A stretch of DNA of 24,751 nt from an uncultured Gammaproteobacteria bacterium (GCA_903889815.1 CAISYX010000392.1:1-24751); one strand, 5' to 3'; numbered from the stretch's first letter, positions 1 through 7,737 are shown. A program made the numbers and translations. Notes: a model not told the origin generated them from the sequence alone.

Positions 1-75
1 AGGCACGACAGCCAGCAGAAAGGCGACGACGAAAGTGAGGTAGACCACCCAGGTGGCGTTGTTACGTTGATCCAT
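1..75 (-). CDS. mreD: MreD, rod-shape-determining membrane protein (5' part only)
   Basis: Only the first 25 codons are inside the window; the gene runs off the left edge. It starts with ATG at 75, three bases after the mreC stop. The visible peptide begins MDQRNNATWVVYL and continues into a hydrophobic run ending AFLLAVVP, which fits the first membrane helix of MreD. MreD is an inner-membrane partner of MreC and MreB in the elongasome that guides side-wall peptidoglycan synthesis. The call rests on position (third gene after mreB and mreC, same strand) plus the hydrophobic start; there is too little sequence for a domain match. Confidence 0.8.
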   Translation of the reverse strand, partial: MDQRNNATWVVYLTFVVAFLLAVVP

Positions 76-78
76 GGC

Positions 79-1161
79 TCAATCCTGGCCCGCCGGCGGC
101 TCCGGCACAATGTCTGCGAGTTCGGACGGCAGAGGCATGTCCTCGGAGCTTGTCTCGGGACTAGTGGCAGAATCTGCCGCAGGAGTGTCTCCCGGCACAG
201 CGGCAGTTGTGTCCGCCGTGATTGTCTGAGACACCGCATCGTCAACCTGGATTTCCGCATCTGTCGAGACGCCTGAAGGACCTGGCTCCACAGGCTTCTG
301 GCCTTGAGTGACCTCAACCCACGCCGGTACACTCCCTTCCACTGGGGCCACCTCCGCCTCGTTGGTGGGCAACTCAAGCAGCATCACATGCCGCGTGCGA
401 TCCATCTGGGCCAGCGGGCGGGCCTTGATGATGGCAAACGCCAGCCCCGGGTCGTGTACGACACTGGTCACTACAGCGACGGGGTAGTCCTTTGGAAAAC
501 GCTGCCCCAGTCCAGAGCTGACAAGCAGATCGCCGACCAGAATGTCACTGGTGTCCGGCACGTATTCCAGTTCGAGCTCCGGGATCTCGCTACGGCTGCC
601 GCGGGCAATCGCGCGCTCGCCATTGCGGTTGACCTGCACGGGAGTGCCATGACGGGAATCGGTGATCAGCATGACCCAGCTGGTAAAAGGGAACACTTCG
701 ACTACCTGTCCCATCAGACCATGGGCGTCGAGCAGTGCCTGGCCGGCCACGACACCATGCTGGCTGCCGCGGTTGATAAGAATGCGTCGCGAACCGGCAT
801 CGTTGGAAACATTGATGATTTCGGCGGAAAGGATGCTGCCTTCGACACTGGCAGAGGCCTCCTGGAGAGCGCGCAAGCGCTGGTTCTCACTGGCCAGACC
901 TGCCAGCAGCTGCAACTCTCGCTGCGCAAACAGCAACTCTTCGCGCAGGCTCTGGTTCTCGGCAATGAGATCACCGTGGGAGACGAAAACATCGTCTATC
1001 CAATAGGACACGCGGGCGGGAGTATCGGCAACCCAGAAAATGGGGGCAGTCAGGAAACCAAGGGTGTAACGGACACGGTCGAGATAATCAAAGCGGTTGT
1101 CTGCAAACATGACAGCCGCCGAGAGCACCACAAACGCAGCGATGCGGTACTCCAGCGACAC
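79..1161 (-). CDS. mreC: MreC, rod-shape-determining periplasmic scaffold protein
   Basis: MreC is a bitopic inner-membrane protein whose periplasmic part links MreB/MreD to the cell-wall synthases. Reading from the GTG at 1161 gives 360 residues: a membrane helix near residues 5-20, a coiled coil around residues 65-100 rich in Leu, Gln and Glu, the beta-rich MreC domain (QHGVVAGQALLDAHGLMGQV, then VGDLLVSSGLGQRFP), and an acidic Pro/Ala/Glu tail after about residue 275. The frame stays open upstream of the GTG as far as the mreB stop. The codons just before it read IKTLFIKG, matching the MKPIFSRG start of E. coli MreC, and begin with ATC at 1185 preceded by a well-placed GAGG. The real start may therefore be AUC, giving 368 residues. 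I list the nearest conventional start codon. Confidence 0.93.
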   Translation of the reverse strand: MSLEYRIAAFVVLSAAVMFADNRFDYLDRVRYTLGFLTAPIFWVADTPARVSYWIDDVFVSHGDLIAENQSLREELLFAQRELQLLAGLASENQRLRALQEASASVEGSILSAEIINVSNDAGSRRILINRGSQHGVVAGQALLDAHGLMGQVVEVFPFTSWVMLITDSRHGTPVQVNRNGERAIARGSRSEIPELELEYVPDTSDILVGDLLVSSGLGQRFPKDYPVAVVTSVVHDPGLAFAIIKARPLAQMDRTRHVMLLELPTNEAEVAPVEGSVPAWVEVTQGQKPVEPGPSGVSTDAEIQVDDAVSQTITADTTAAVPGDTPAADSATSPETSSEDMPLPSELADIVPEPPAGQD

Positions 1162-1203
1162 GCCTTTGATGAATAAGGTCTTGATGGTGGAACCTCGAAC
1201 CGT

Positions 1204-2244
1204 TTACTCAATGGTCAATGAATCCATGTCATTGGCGTCCATCAGCTCCATCGCTCTACCGCCGCCCCGCGCCACACAAGTGAGCGGGTCTTCGGCGACA
1301 ATGACGGGCACGCCTGTCTCTTCAGACAGCAACTTGTCGAGATCTTTCAACAACGCGCCACCGCCGGTCAGCACCATGCCGCTCTCGGCAATGTCTGAGG
1401 CCAGCTCGGGCGGCGACTGTTCCAGAGCGCTCTTGACGGCCTGCACGATGGCTGACAGAGGTTCCTGCAGCGCTTCCAGAATTTCATCGCTGTTCAGGGT
1501 AAAACTGCGTGGCACCCCTTCGGCCAGATTGCGTCCACGCACATCGATCTCGCGCAGCACGCCGGACGAGGGATAGGCACAGCCAATCTCCTTCTTGATG
1601 CGTTCTGCGGTGGCATCGCCGATCAGGCTACCGTAATTACGACGCACGTGGGTAATGATCGCTTCGTCGAAGCGATCTCCACCAATGCGGACAGATTCCG
1701 CGTACACGATGCCGTTCAGGGAGATGATGGCGATTTCGGTAGTGCCGCCACCAATATCAACCACCATGGAGCCACTGGCCTTCTCAACCGGCAGTCCAGC
1801 GCCAATGGCCGCTGCCATGGGCTCTTCGATCAGCCTGACTTCGCGGGCACCGGCACTGAGGACGGACTCGCGAATGGCGCGGCGTTCAACCTGGGTGGAT
1901 TTGCAGGGAACACATACAAGGACGCGGGGGCTGGGGGGAAAGAAACTGTTCTCGTGCACCTTGGCGATGAAGTGCTGCAACATTTTCTCGGTCACCTGGA
2001 AGTCGGCAATCACGCCATCCTTTAGAGGACGAATGGCGATGATGTTGCCTGGCGTCCGGCCCAGCATGCGCTTGGCATCAGCCCCGACGGCGGTGACCGT
2101 CTTTTGACCGTTGTGTGTGCGTATCGCGACGACGGACGGCTCATTCAGAACTATGCCCTGCCCGCGAATGTAAATCAGGGTGTTGGCAGTTCCCAGATCA
2201 ATCGCGAGATCATTGGAGAACATTCCACGGAATCTTTTGAACAT
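1204..2244 (-). CDS. mreB: MreB, actin-like cell-shape protein
   Basis: MreB is a bacterial actin that binds ATP, forms membrane-bound filaments and directs elongation of rod cells. The 346-residue product is full length for the family. The phosphate-1 loop DLGTANT lies at residues 16-22, the phosphate-2 loop VVDIGGGTTE near residue 165, and the adenosine-side motif GMVLTGGGALL near residue 290. The amphipathic N-terminus MFKRFRGMFS is the usual membrane anchor. It is the first gene of a minus-strand mreB-mreC-mreD operon; mreC follows after about 20-40 bases, depending on the mreC start. A GAGG lies about 14 bases before the ATG, which is far for a ribosome binding site. I find no convincing minus-strand promoter upstream. 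Confidence 0.98.
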   Translation of the reverse strand: MFKRFRGMFSNDLAIDLGTANTLIYIRGQGIVLNEPSVVAIRTHNGQKTVTAVGADAKRMLGRTPGNIIAIRPLKDGVIADFQVTEKMLQHFIAKVHENSFFPPSPRVLVCVPCKSTQVERRAIRESVLSAGAREVRLIEEPMAAAIGAGLPVEKASGSMVVDIGGGTTEIAIISLNGIVYAESVRIGGDRFDEAIITHVRRNYGSLIGDATAERIKKEIGCAYPSSGVLREIDVRGRNLAEGVPRSFTLNSDEILEALQEPLSAIVQAVKSALEQSPPELASDIAESGMVLTGGGALLKDLDKLLSEETGVPVIVAEDPLTCVARGGGRAMELMDANDMDSLTIE

Positions 2245-2370
2245 CGACTTTTAATTAACCTCAAAACAGGGGTCCTCCAGTTCACGAGCGCGAACGTCTG
2301 TTCACAGACTGGAAGAAAGCATTCAGGTGGCGCGCAAGGATTCGTACAAGGAGTTGAATGTCGGAGGAAT

Positions 2371-2398
2371 TTGTCGGTACCCGGTATATTGCCGACAA
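2371..2398. repeat. Inverted repeat TTGTCGG / CCGACAA upstream of mreB
   Basis: Perfect 7-bp arms (2371-2377 and 2392-2398) surround a 14-base centre in the divergent mreB-gatC region. The flanks GAATT and AATTCC extend the match imperfectly. It lies about 130 bases upstream of mreB and just before the gatC promoter. It could be an operator or a hairpin in the mreB leader; the function is unknown. Confidence 0.4.
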
Positions 2399-2410
2399 TT
2401 CCTGAAACTG

Positions 2411-2441
2411 TTGCCTTGAACGGGTCTCTTTCCCGTATAAT
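2411..2441 (+). promoter_or_regulatory. Sigma-70 promoter candidate for gatCAB
   Basis: There is a perfect -10 box TATAAT at 2436-2441. The best -35 is TTGCCT at 2411-2416 with a long 19-base spacer; TTGAAC at 2416-2421 would leave only 14. Transcription would start near 2449 and give a leader of about 150 bases before gatC. The 356-base region 2245-2600 holds no gene that I can support; it holds this promoter, the inverted repeat at 2371-2398 and the structured leader. Confidence 0.55.
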
Positions 2442-2488
2442 CACGGCCTCTGCGGCGATAGACACGCACTCTAACAATGGCCGGGATA

Positions 2489-2534
2489 TTGGGCAAGAGT
2501 CAAATCGATAATTGCCCCAAAACGGGGAATCCCC
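2489..2534 (+). promoter_or_regulatory. Structured gatC leader with competing hairpins
   Basis: Three pairings exclude one another in the gatC 5' leader: TTGGGCAA (2489-2496) with TTGCCCCAA (2512-2520, one bulge), CCCC (2515-2518) with GGGG (2524-2527), and that GGGG with CCCC (2531-2534). No U-run follows, so a classic attenuator is not shown. Confidence 0.3.
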
Positions 2535-2600
2535 CGCAAAACGGCGGCGTAAACCGCGTAAAATGCTTGTGGGACTGCAGGTCGCACTGGGAGATCGGGA

Positions 2601-2888
2601 ATGGCTTTGGAAAGATCGGACGTGGAAAAAATTGCCCACCTGGCACGTTTGCACATTGATGCAGCGGAGGCCCAGGAAGTCGCCGGCAGAATCTCGTCCA
2701 TCCTCGCGCTGATCGATCAGATGCAAAGCATCGACACACATGATGTCGCCCCGCTGGCGCACCCCTTCGATGCCATTCAGAGGCTGCGCAAGGATGAAGT
2801 CACTGAAGTCGATCAGCGCGAGTATCTGCAGAAGATTGCCCCCGCTACGCAGGACGGTCTGTACCTCGTCCCCAAAGTCATCGAGTGA
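2601..2888 (+). CDS. gatC: GatC, Asp-tRNA(Asn)/Glu-tRNA(Gln) amidotransferase subunit C
   Basis: This is the small subunit of GatCAB, the cytoplasmic enzyme that converts Glu-tRNA(Gln) and/or Asp-tRNA(Asn) to the amidated form; GatC wraps around and stabilises GatA. The 95-residue product has the family start (MALERSDVEKIAHLARL) and the conserved centre HDVAPLAHPF near residues 46-55, and it ends GLYLVPKVIE. The length is typical. The ATG at 2601 is preceded by GGGAG at about eight bases. gatA and gatB follow on the same strand. Presence of GatCAB suggests that Asn-tRNA or Gln-tRNA is made by transamidation at least in part; which one depends on asnS and glnS elsewhere in the genome. Confidence 0.96.
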   Translation: MALERSDVEKIAHLARLHIDAAEAQEVAGRISSILALIDQMQSIDTHDVAPLAHPFDAIQRLRKDEVTEVDQREYLQKIAPATQDGLYLVPKVIE

Positions 2889-2975
2889 ACTGACCACCGC
2901 GCACCGGACTCTTTTCCATCCACAGACAATTCACGGCGCGCATTGGCGCCCCACGGACCAAGGACACACTCCAGC

Positions 2976-4439
2976 ATGTCTCGCAGAACAGTCGCTGAAC
3001 TTTCCCGCTCACTGGCGAAAGGTGAATTTTCCAGCACGGAACTTACCCGTGATTATCTGGCTCGCATTCGTGCGCACAACGCTCTCTACAACGCCTACAT
3101 TACAGTGACTGAAGATCTGGCGCTGGCGCAGGCAGCGGCTGCCGATGCACGGCGTGCGCGGGGCGAGCACGGCCCATTGACAGGGATTCCCCTGGCGCAC
3201 AAGGACATCTTTTGCATTCAGGATGTGCTGACCACCTGCGGGTCGAAAATGCTGGCCAACTTCGTCGCCCCCTACAATGCCACCGTGGTCGAGCGTTTCA
3301 ACGCGGCGGGCACCGTGACGCTTGGCAAGACCAATATGGATGAGTTCGCGATGGGCTCCTCCAACGAAACGAGTTACTTTGGCCCGGTCCGTAACCCATG
3401 GGACCCTGAGCGCGTGCCCGGCGGCTCGTCGGGCGGCTCGGCAGCGGCTGTAGCCGCCGACCTGTGTGCGATGGCAACCGGCACTGACACGGGCGGTTCC
3501 ATTCGCCAGCCGGCCGCTTTTTGCGGCATCACCGGTTTCAAACCCAGCTATGGGCGCATATCACGCTGGGGCATGATCGCCTTCGCCTCCAGCCTCGACC
3601 AGGCCGGCCCCATCTGCAAGAGCGCAGAAGATGCGGCTCTGATGATGAACGTCATGGCGGGCCCGGACAGTCGCGACTCCACCTGCGTGGACAGCGCGGC
3701 TCCCAATTACATGACGTCATTGAATGACCCGCTCAAGGGCCTGCGTATCGGCGTGCCGAAACAGCACCTGGCCAAAGGTCTGGGGGCCGAAGTGGAAGCG
3801 GCGCTGCAGGCTGCCTTGAAAGTGTTCGAGGGTCTGGGCGCCACCGTGAAGGAAGTCGATCTGCCCAATAATCACCTGTCGGTATCGGCCTATTACGTGA
3901 TTGCCCCTGCCGAGGCCTCAGCCAATCTGTCGCGTTTCGACGGTGTGCGCTACGGATACCGCTGCGCAAACCCGGCCAATCTGGAAGACATGTACAAACG
4001 CTCTCGCAGCGAAGGCTTCGGCAACGAGGTGAAGCGGCGCATCATGGTGGGCACCTACGCACTGTCAGCGGGATATTACGACGCTTACTACATCAAGGCG
4101 CAGCAGATCCGCCGCCTGATCAAGCAGGATTTCGACAAGGCGTTCCAGGAGGTTGATGTGATCATCGGCCCGACGACGCCACATACGGCCTTCAAGGTAG
4201 GCGAGAAGAATGACGACCCGGTGACCATGTATCTCGAAGACATCTATACCATCGGTGTGAATCTGGCCGGCCTGCCCGGCATCTCGATTCCTGCTGGCAG
4301 CGCCAAGGCGCCCAATGGCAAGCCACTGCCTATCGGCATCCAGTTGGTCGGCAACGACTTCGCTGAAGCACGCGTCCTGAACATCGCCCACCAGTTCCAG
4401 CAGCATACGGACTGGCACCTGCAACGGCCGGAGGTATAA
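2976..4439 (+). CDS. gatA: GatA, amidotransferase subunit A (glutaminase)
   Basis: GatA hydrolyses glutamine (or asparagine) and passes ammonia to GatB. The 487-residue product shows the amidase-signature catalytic triad: Lys76 in PLAHKDIF, Ser151 in PGGSSGGS (cis-Ser) and nucleophile Ser175 in DTGGSIRQPA. I chose the ATG at 2976, with AAGGA eleven bases upstream. The frame stays open to a TTG at 2943, but the extra residues (TTG GCG CCC ...) do not look like the family start, and 487 residues is the usual size. It is the middle gene of gatCAB, and GGAGG near its end serves gatB. Confidence 0.97.
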   Translation: MSRRTVAELSRSLAKGEFSSTELTRDYLARIRAHNALYNAYITVTEDLALAQAAAADARRARGEHGPLTGIPLAHKDIFCIQDVLTTCGSKMLANFVAPYNATVVERFNAAGTVTLGKTNMDEFAMGSSNETSYFGPVRNPWDPERVPGGSSGGSAAAVAADLCAMATGTDTGGSIRQPAAFCGITGFKPSYGRISRWGMIAFASSLDQAGPICKSAEDAALMMNVMAGPDSRDSTCVDSAAPNYMTSLNDPLKGLRIGVPKQHLAKGLGAEVEAALQAALKVFEGLGATVKEVDLPNNHLSVSAYYVIAPAEASANLSRFDGVRYGYRCANPANLEDMYKRSRSEGFGNEVKRRIMVGTYALSAGYYDAYYIKAQQIRRLIKQDFDKAFQEVDVIIGPTTPHTAFKVGEKNDDPVTMYLEDIYTIGVNLAGLPGISIPAGSAKAPNGKPLPIGIQLVGNDFAEARVLNIAHQFQQHTDWHLQRPEV

Positions 4440-4442
4440 GTC

Positions 4443-5876
4443 ATGGTCTGGGAAACAGTGATCGGACTGGAAGTACATGTACAACTGGCCACCAAGAGCA
4501 AGCTCTTCTCCGGCAGCAGCACCACTTTCGGTGCAGCACCCAACACGCAGGCCGGAGTCTACGATCTGGCAATGCCTGGCACGCTGCCGGTGCTGAACGA
4601 ACAGGCGCTGCGCATGGCGGTGAAGTTCGGCCTGGCCGTAGACGCCGAAATCGGTCGTCGCTCAGTGTTCGACCGCAAGAATTATTTCTACCCTGATCTG
4701 CCCAAGGGCTATCAGGTCAGCCAGCTGCAATTCCCGACCGTGGGCAAGGGCAGTCTGCAGATCACCCTGGAAGATGGCAGCGAAAAAGTCATCGGTATCA
4801 CCCGTGCACACCTCGAAGAAGATGCCGGCAAGTCTCTGCATGAAGATTTCGAAGGCCTCTCGGGCATCGATTTGAACCGTGCAGGCACTGCATTGCTGGA
4901 GATTGTCTCCGAGCCGGAATTGCGCAGTGCGAAGGAAGCCGTAGCCTATTTGAAAAAGCTGCATTCCATAATCCGTTACCTTGGCATTTCTGATGGCAAC
5001 ATGGCCCAGGGCTCCATGCGCTGCGACGCCAACGTGTCCGTCCGCAAACTGGGCGCCACGGAGTTTGGCACGCGCACCGAGATCAAGAACATCAACTCGT
5101 TCCGCTTCGTCGAGAAGGCGATCCTGCATGAGGCACAGCGCCAGATCGACATCATCGAGGACGGCGGGCGCATCATTCAGGAAACCCGTCTGTATGACGA
5201 TGACCGCGACGAAACGCGTTCCATGCGCAGCAAGGAAGTTGCCAACGACTATCGCTACTTTCCCGAGCCCGACCTTCTGCCGATCGTGATCGACGAGGCC
5301 TACATCGAGTCTGTGCGTGCGGAACTGCCGGAGCTGTCGATTGCCAAACGCGCGCGCTTCGTCAGCCAGTATGGCCTGAGCGATTATGATGCGGGTGTGC
5401 TGTCCAGCAGTCGCGAAATGGCCGATTACTTTGAAGAAGTGGTGAAGATCTGCGGCGATGCGAAACTGTCTGCAAACTGGGTGACCGGCGACCTGCAGGC
5501 CCTGCTGAACAAGAGCGATCTGGAGATCGAGCAGTCCCCTGTCAGTACGCAGCGACTGGGCGCCCTCATCGGCCGCATCAAGGATCAGACCATTTCCAGC
5601 AAAATTGCCAAGACCGTCTTTGAAGCGCTGCTCGGCAATACTCACTCAGTGGATGAAATCATCGAGAGCCAGGGGCTCAAGCAGGTGACAGACACTGGCG
5701 CGATAGAGCAGCTCGTGGACGAAGTGATCGCCGCCAATCCCGAACAAGTGGCACAGTTCCGCGCCGGCAAGGACAAAGTGTTCGCCTTCTTCATCGGCCA
5801 GGCCATGAAAGCCTCCAAAGGCAAAGCCAACCCGGAACAATTGAATGCCTTGTTGCAGCAGAAACTCAAGGCCTGA
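4443..5876 (+). CDS. gatB: GatB, amidotransferase subunit B (kinase/transamidase)
   Basis: GatB phosphorylates the misacylated Glu- or Asp-tRNA and transfers ammonia from GatA to it. The 477-residue product has the signature start WETVIGLEVHVQL, then DLAMPGTLPVLN and DRKNYFYPDLPKGYQ (metal and ATP site region). The central part contains MRCDANVSVR and EIKNINSFRF. The C-terminal helical and YqeY-like tail runs from about residue 330 and ends in a Lys-rich stretch. It begins three bases after the gatA stop, and GGAGG inside the gatA 3' end is eight bases before the ATG, so translation is probably coupled. Confidence 0.97.
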   Translation: MVWETVIGLEVHVQLATKSKLFSGSSTTFGAAPNTQAGVYDLAMPGTLPVLNEQALRMAVKFGLAVDAEIGRRSVFDRKNYFYPDLPKGYQVSQLQFPTVGKGSLQITLEDGSEKVIGITRAHLEEDAGKSLHEDFEGLSGIDLNRAGTALLEIVSEPELRSAKEAVAYLKKLHSIIRYLGISDGNMAQGSMRCDANVSVRKLGATEFGTRTEIKNINSFRFVEKAILHEAQRQIDIIEDGGRIIQETRLYDDDRDETRSMRSKEVANDYRYFPEPDLLPIVIDEAYIESVRAELPELSIAKRARFVSQYGLSDYDAGVLSSSREMADYFEEVVKICGDAKLSANWVTGDLQALLNKSDLEIEQSPVSTQRLGALIGRIKDQTISSKIAKTVFEALLGNTHSVDEIIESQGLKQVTDTGAIEQLVDEVIAANPEQVAQFRAGKDKVFAFFIGQAMKASKGKANPEQLNALLQQKLKA

Positions 5877-5903
5877 GGATTTACAGAAGGATCACGATTC
5901 ATT

Positions 5904-6263
5904 ATGGAAGAAAAGAAAACCGGCGCGGCGCGAACCCAGCCAGCAGTGAGAGACGAGTTCTGGACTGACGAGCGCATCAGCAGTTTCCTGCAGTTCCTGC
6001 CGCCCGAAGGCGTTCCAGCGGACTATCACATTCTGCAGAAAGCGTATCGCGGCATGCTGCCGGACGCGTTTGAGCGTTTTCTGGAATACTTTGTCGAAGC
6101 AGGTCATGACCTCAATGTGCGCCATGTCGACGGCTCTACGTTTCTGGATCATGTCGCGAAACACCGCTGCTCCACAGAGTATGCCCGGCTGCTTGAGCAG
6201 GCTGGCGCGGTACATTCGGCAGGCTGGGTGGCAATCCCAGTAGGAGCGGGCCCTGCCCGCTAA
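5904..6263 (+). CDS. Small conserved protein, PA4642-like, with REP-encoded tail
   Basis: The 119-residue soluble protein has no signal peptide or membrane segment and its function is unknown. From about residue 23 to 103 (DERISSFLQFL, then LQKAYRGMLPDAFERFLEYF and VEAGHDLN) it resembles the Pseudomonas PA4642 family as I remember it; this is recall, not a search. Homologues of that family are about 95 residues. Here there is a charged N-terminal extension and a C-terminal tail from about residue 104. The last seven codons and the TAA stop are the left half of an inverted REP pair (6240-6263), so the element supplied the end of the gene. It lies 27 bases after gatB on the same strand and is probably co-transcribed. 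Confidence 0.7.
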   Translation: MEEKKTGAARTQPAVRDEFWTDERISSFLQFLPPEGVPADYHILQKAYRGMLPDAFERFLEYFVEAGHDLNVRHVDGSTFLDHVAKHRCSTEYARLLEQAGAVHSAGWVAIPVGAGPAR

Positions 6264-6304
6264 CATCTGCGATCAATTGATTCGCGGGCAAGCCCGCTCC
6301 CACC
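6240..6304. repeat. Inverted pair of Pseudomonas-type REP elements
   Basis: Two palindromic units face each other. The left one (6240-6263) has core GGAGCGGGCCCTGCCCGC; the right one (6281-6304) has core GCGGGCAAGCCCGCTCCCAC. They are separated by 17 bases. Each folds into a GC-rich hairpin and the pair can fold on itself. It sits between the convergent PA4642-like gene and rhlB, where such pairs often end or stabilise transcripts. The left unit also codes for the end of the upstream protein. Confidence 0.85.
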
Positions 6305-6334
6305 AGTCAGGACAGATCCCCATGCCCCGCTGAA

Positions 6335-7636
6335 TCAGCGACGCGGCGGGCGACTGCTGCGACTGTCACGGCCGCGGCTGTCTGAGCGGCCTCCACCACT
6401 GCGTTCAGCGGTCTTCGGCGGTGCCACGAACTTGGTCGGTCGCGAGAAAGGCGGTGGCGGTGCCAGCAATGCATCGTCGGGTCGGATACAGGCCAGCTTG
6501 CGCCCCAGCTTCTCTTCAATATTCGGCACCAGGAAGGAATCCTCCTCACACGCGAAACTGATCGAGGTGCCCACATTGCCGGCACGTCCGGTACGGCCGA
6601 TCCGGTGCACATAATCCTCCGCTTCTTCGGGAAGACTGTAATTGATGACATGAGTCACGTCGTCTATGTGCAGACCACGCCCTGCCACGTCTGTTGCCAC
6701 CAGCACCTGCAGCTCTCCTTCCCGGAAGGCCTCCAGTGTCTGCACACGTTTGTTCTGTGCAACTTCACCGGACAGCAGCCCGCAGCTCACGCCGTTGCGA
6801 TACAGGTTGTCCGCCAGCTTGCGCACCTGGTCACGGCGATTGTTGAACACGATGACCTTGTCTGCGCCTTCTGCAGCAATCAGGTTGTAGAGCAGTTTGT
6901 ACTTGTCTTCCGTCGTGACGAGATAGACGATCTGATCGATGGTGTCCGTTGCCACTTTTTCGGGCTCGATTTCCACCATGACGGGATCCATCGCCCAACG
7001 TTTGGTCAGCTCCAGAATTTCCGGCGTGAATGTGGCGCTGAACAGCAAAGTCTGACGGCACTCCTTGGCGGGGGTGCGCGCCACGATGGCCCGCACCTGC
7101 GGAATGAAGCCCATGTCCAGCATGCGGTCAGCTTCGTCGATGACCATCAATTCTACGAGACCCAGATAGATCTGGTCGTTCTGCACGAAGTCAATCAGGC
7201 GTCCGGGAGTGGCCACCACGATGTCGACAGGGCGACGGTCCACAGCGCGCAGCTGCTTCTGGTAGTCCTCGCCCCCCACCATGGTCACAATGTGCAGATC
7301 GGTGTACTTGCACAACAATTGCGCGTCACTGGCAATCTGCATCACCAGTTCACGGGTTGGCGCGATGATCAGGGCACGGGGCTCGCCGATGTAGCGCGTT
7401 TCCTCGATGGGATTGCTGACCAGGTCGTTGATGATGGTGATGAGGAATGCGGCTGTCTTGCCAGTGCCCGTCTGGGCACGTCCGGTGACGTCATTGCCTT
7501 GGAGGGTGTAGTGCAGGCTCTGAGCCTGAATGGGGGTGCAGTGGGTAAAGCCGAGGTCTGCGATGGCTTTGTTCAGTGGCTCAACCAGATTGAATGTCGA
7601 GAAGCTCAGCTTCTGGTCGCTTGATTCATTTTCCAT
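6335..7636 (-). CDS. rhlB: RhlB-type DEAD-box ATP-dependent RNA helicase
   Basis: This is an ATP-driven RNA unwinding enzyme; in E. coli RhlB is the degradosome helicase. The 433-residue product has the full motif series: Q motif (FTHCTPIQAQSL), motif I AQTGTGKT, Ia PTRELV, Ib TPGRLID, II DEAD in VIDEADRMLDMGF, III SAT, V TDVAGRGLHID and VI HRIGRTGRAG. The stretch SISFACEED with the following IEEKLGR resembles RhlB more than other DEAD proteins. The tail is Pro-rich, then Arg/Ser/Gly-rich, typical of RNA-binding ends. The frame is open back to 7801, but that would overlap moeB; ATG 7636 or ATG 7645 are the realistic starts. Neither has a clear Shine-Dalgarno, and a hairpin stands just upstream. 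It is the last gene of the minus-strand block and has its own promoter. Confidence 0.9.
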   Translation of the reverse strand: MENESSDQKLSFSTFNLVEPLNKAIADLGFTHCTPIQAQSLHYTLQGNDVTGRAQTGTGKTAAFLITIINDLVSNPIEETRYIGEPRALIIAPTRELVMQIASDAQLLCKYTDLHIVTMVGGEDYQKQLRAVDRRPVDIVVATPGRLIDFVQNDQIYLGLVELMVIDEADRMLDMGFIPQVRAIVARTPAKECRQTLLFSATFTPEILELTKRWAMDPVMVEIEPEKVATDTIDQIVYLVTTEDKYKLLYNLIAAEGADKVIVFNNRRDQVRKLADNLYRNGVSCGLLSGEVAQNKRVQTLEAFREGELQVLVATDVAGRGLHIDDVTHVINYSLPEEAEDYVHRIGRTGRAGNVGTSISFACEEDSFLVPNIEEKLGRKLACIRPDDALLAPPPPFSRPTKFVAPPKTAERSGGGRSDSRGRDSRSSRPPRR

Positions 7637-7653
7637 AATAAACATCTTGAAAA

Positions 7654-7678
7654 TCTGGAACTTATGCGCCGTTCCAGA
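7654..7678 (-). promoter_or_regulatory. Hairpin in the rhlB 5' leader
   Basis: A perfect 8-bp stem, TCTGGAAC / GTTCCAGA, with a 9-base loop lies between the predicted transcription start (about 7684) and the first in-frame ATG (7645), ending about nine bases before it. On the mRNA it is followed by AUUUU. It occupies the place where a ribosome would bind, so it may affect rhlB translation or act as a weak attenuator. Confidence 0.45.
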
Positions 7679-7690
7679 AAGGGCGCAGGC

Positions 7691-7719
7691 ATCATAGCCG
7701 GGGCAGTCGGGAACATCAA
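7691..7719 (-). promoter_or_regulatory. Sigma-70 promoter for rhlB
   Basis: On the minus strand, TTGATG (plus positions 7714-7719) and TATGAT (7691-7696) are separated by exactly 17 bases. It lies between the moeB stop and the rhlB start and gives a leader of about 40-50 bases. Confidence 0.6.
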
Positions 7720-7737
7720 TAGCGCATTCCGGAGCCT

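Noticed and set aside
304..1176. Long plus-strand open frame across mreC, and similar long antisense frames across gatB, hemA, rhlB and the TPR gene
   Set aside because: They are shadows of clearly recognisable genes on the other strand, as expected in GC-rich DNA, with no family likeness of their own.
2477..2659. Leader peptide of 60 codons before gatC
   Set aside because: There is no ribosome binding site, it overlaps the gatC start, and it has no run of Gln, Glu or Asn codons that would suggest attenuation.
2943..2975. TTG start for gatA
   Set aside because: ATG 2976 has AAGGA upstream and gives the normal GatA length and N-terminus.
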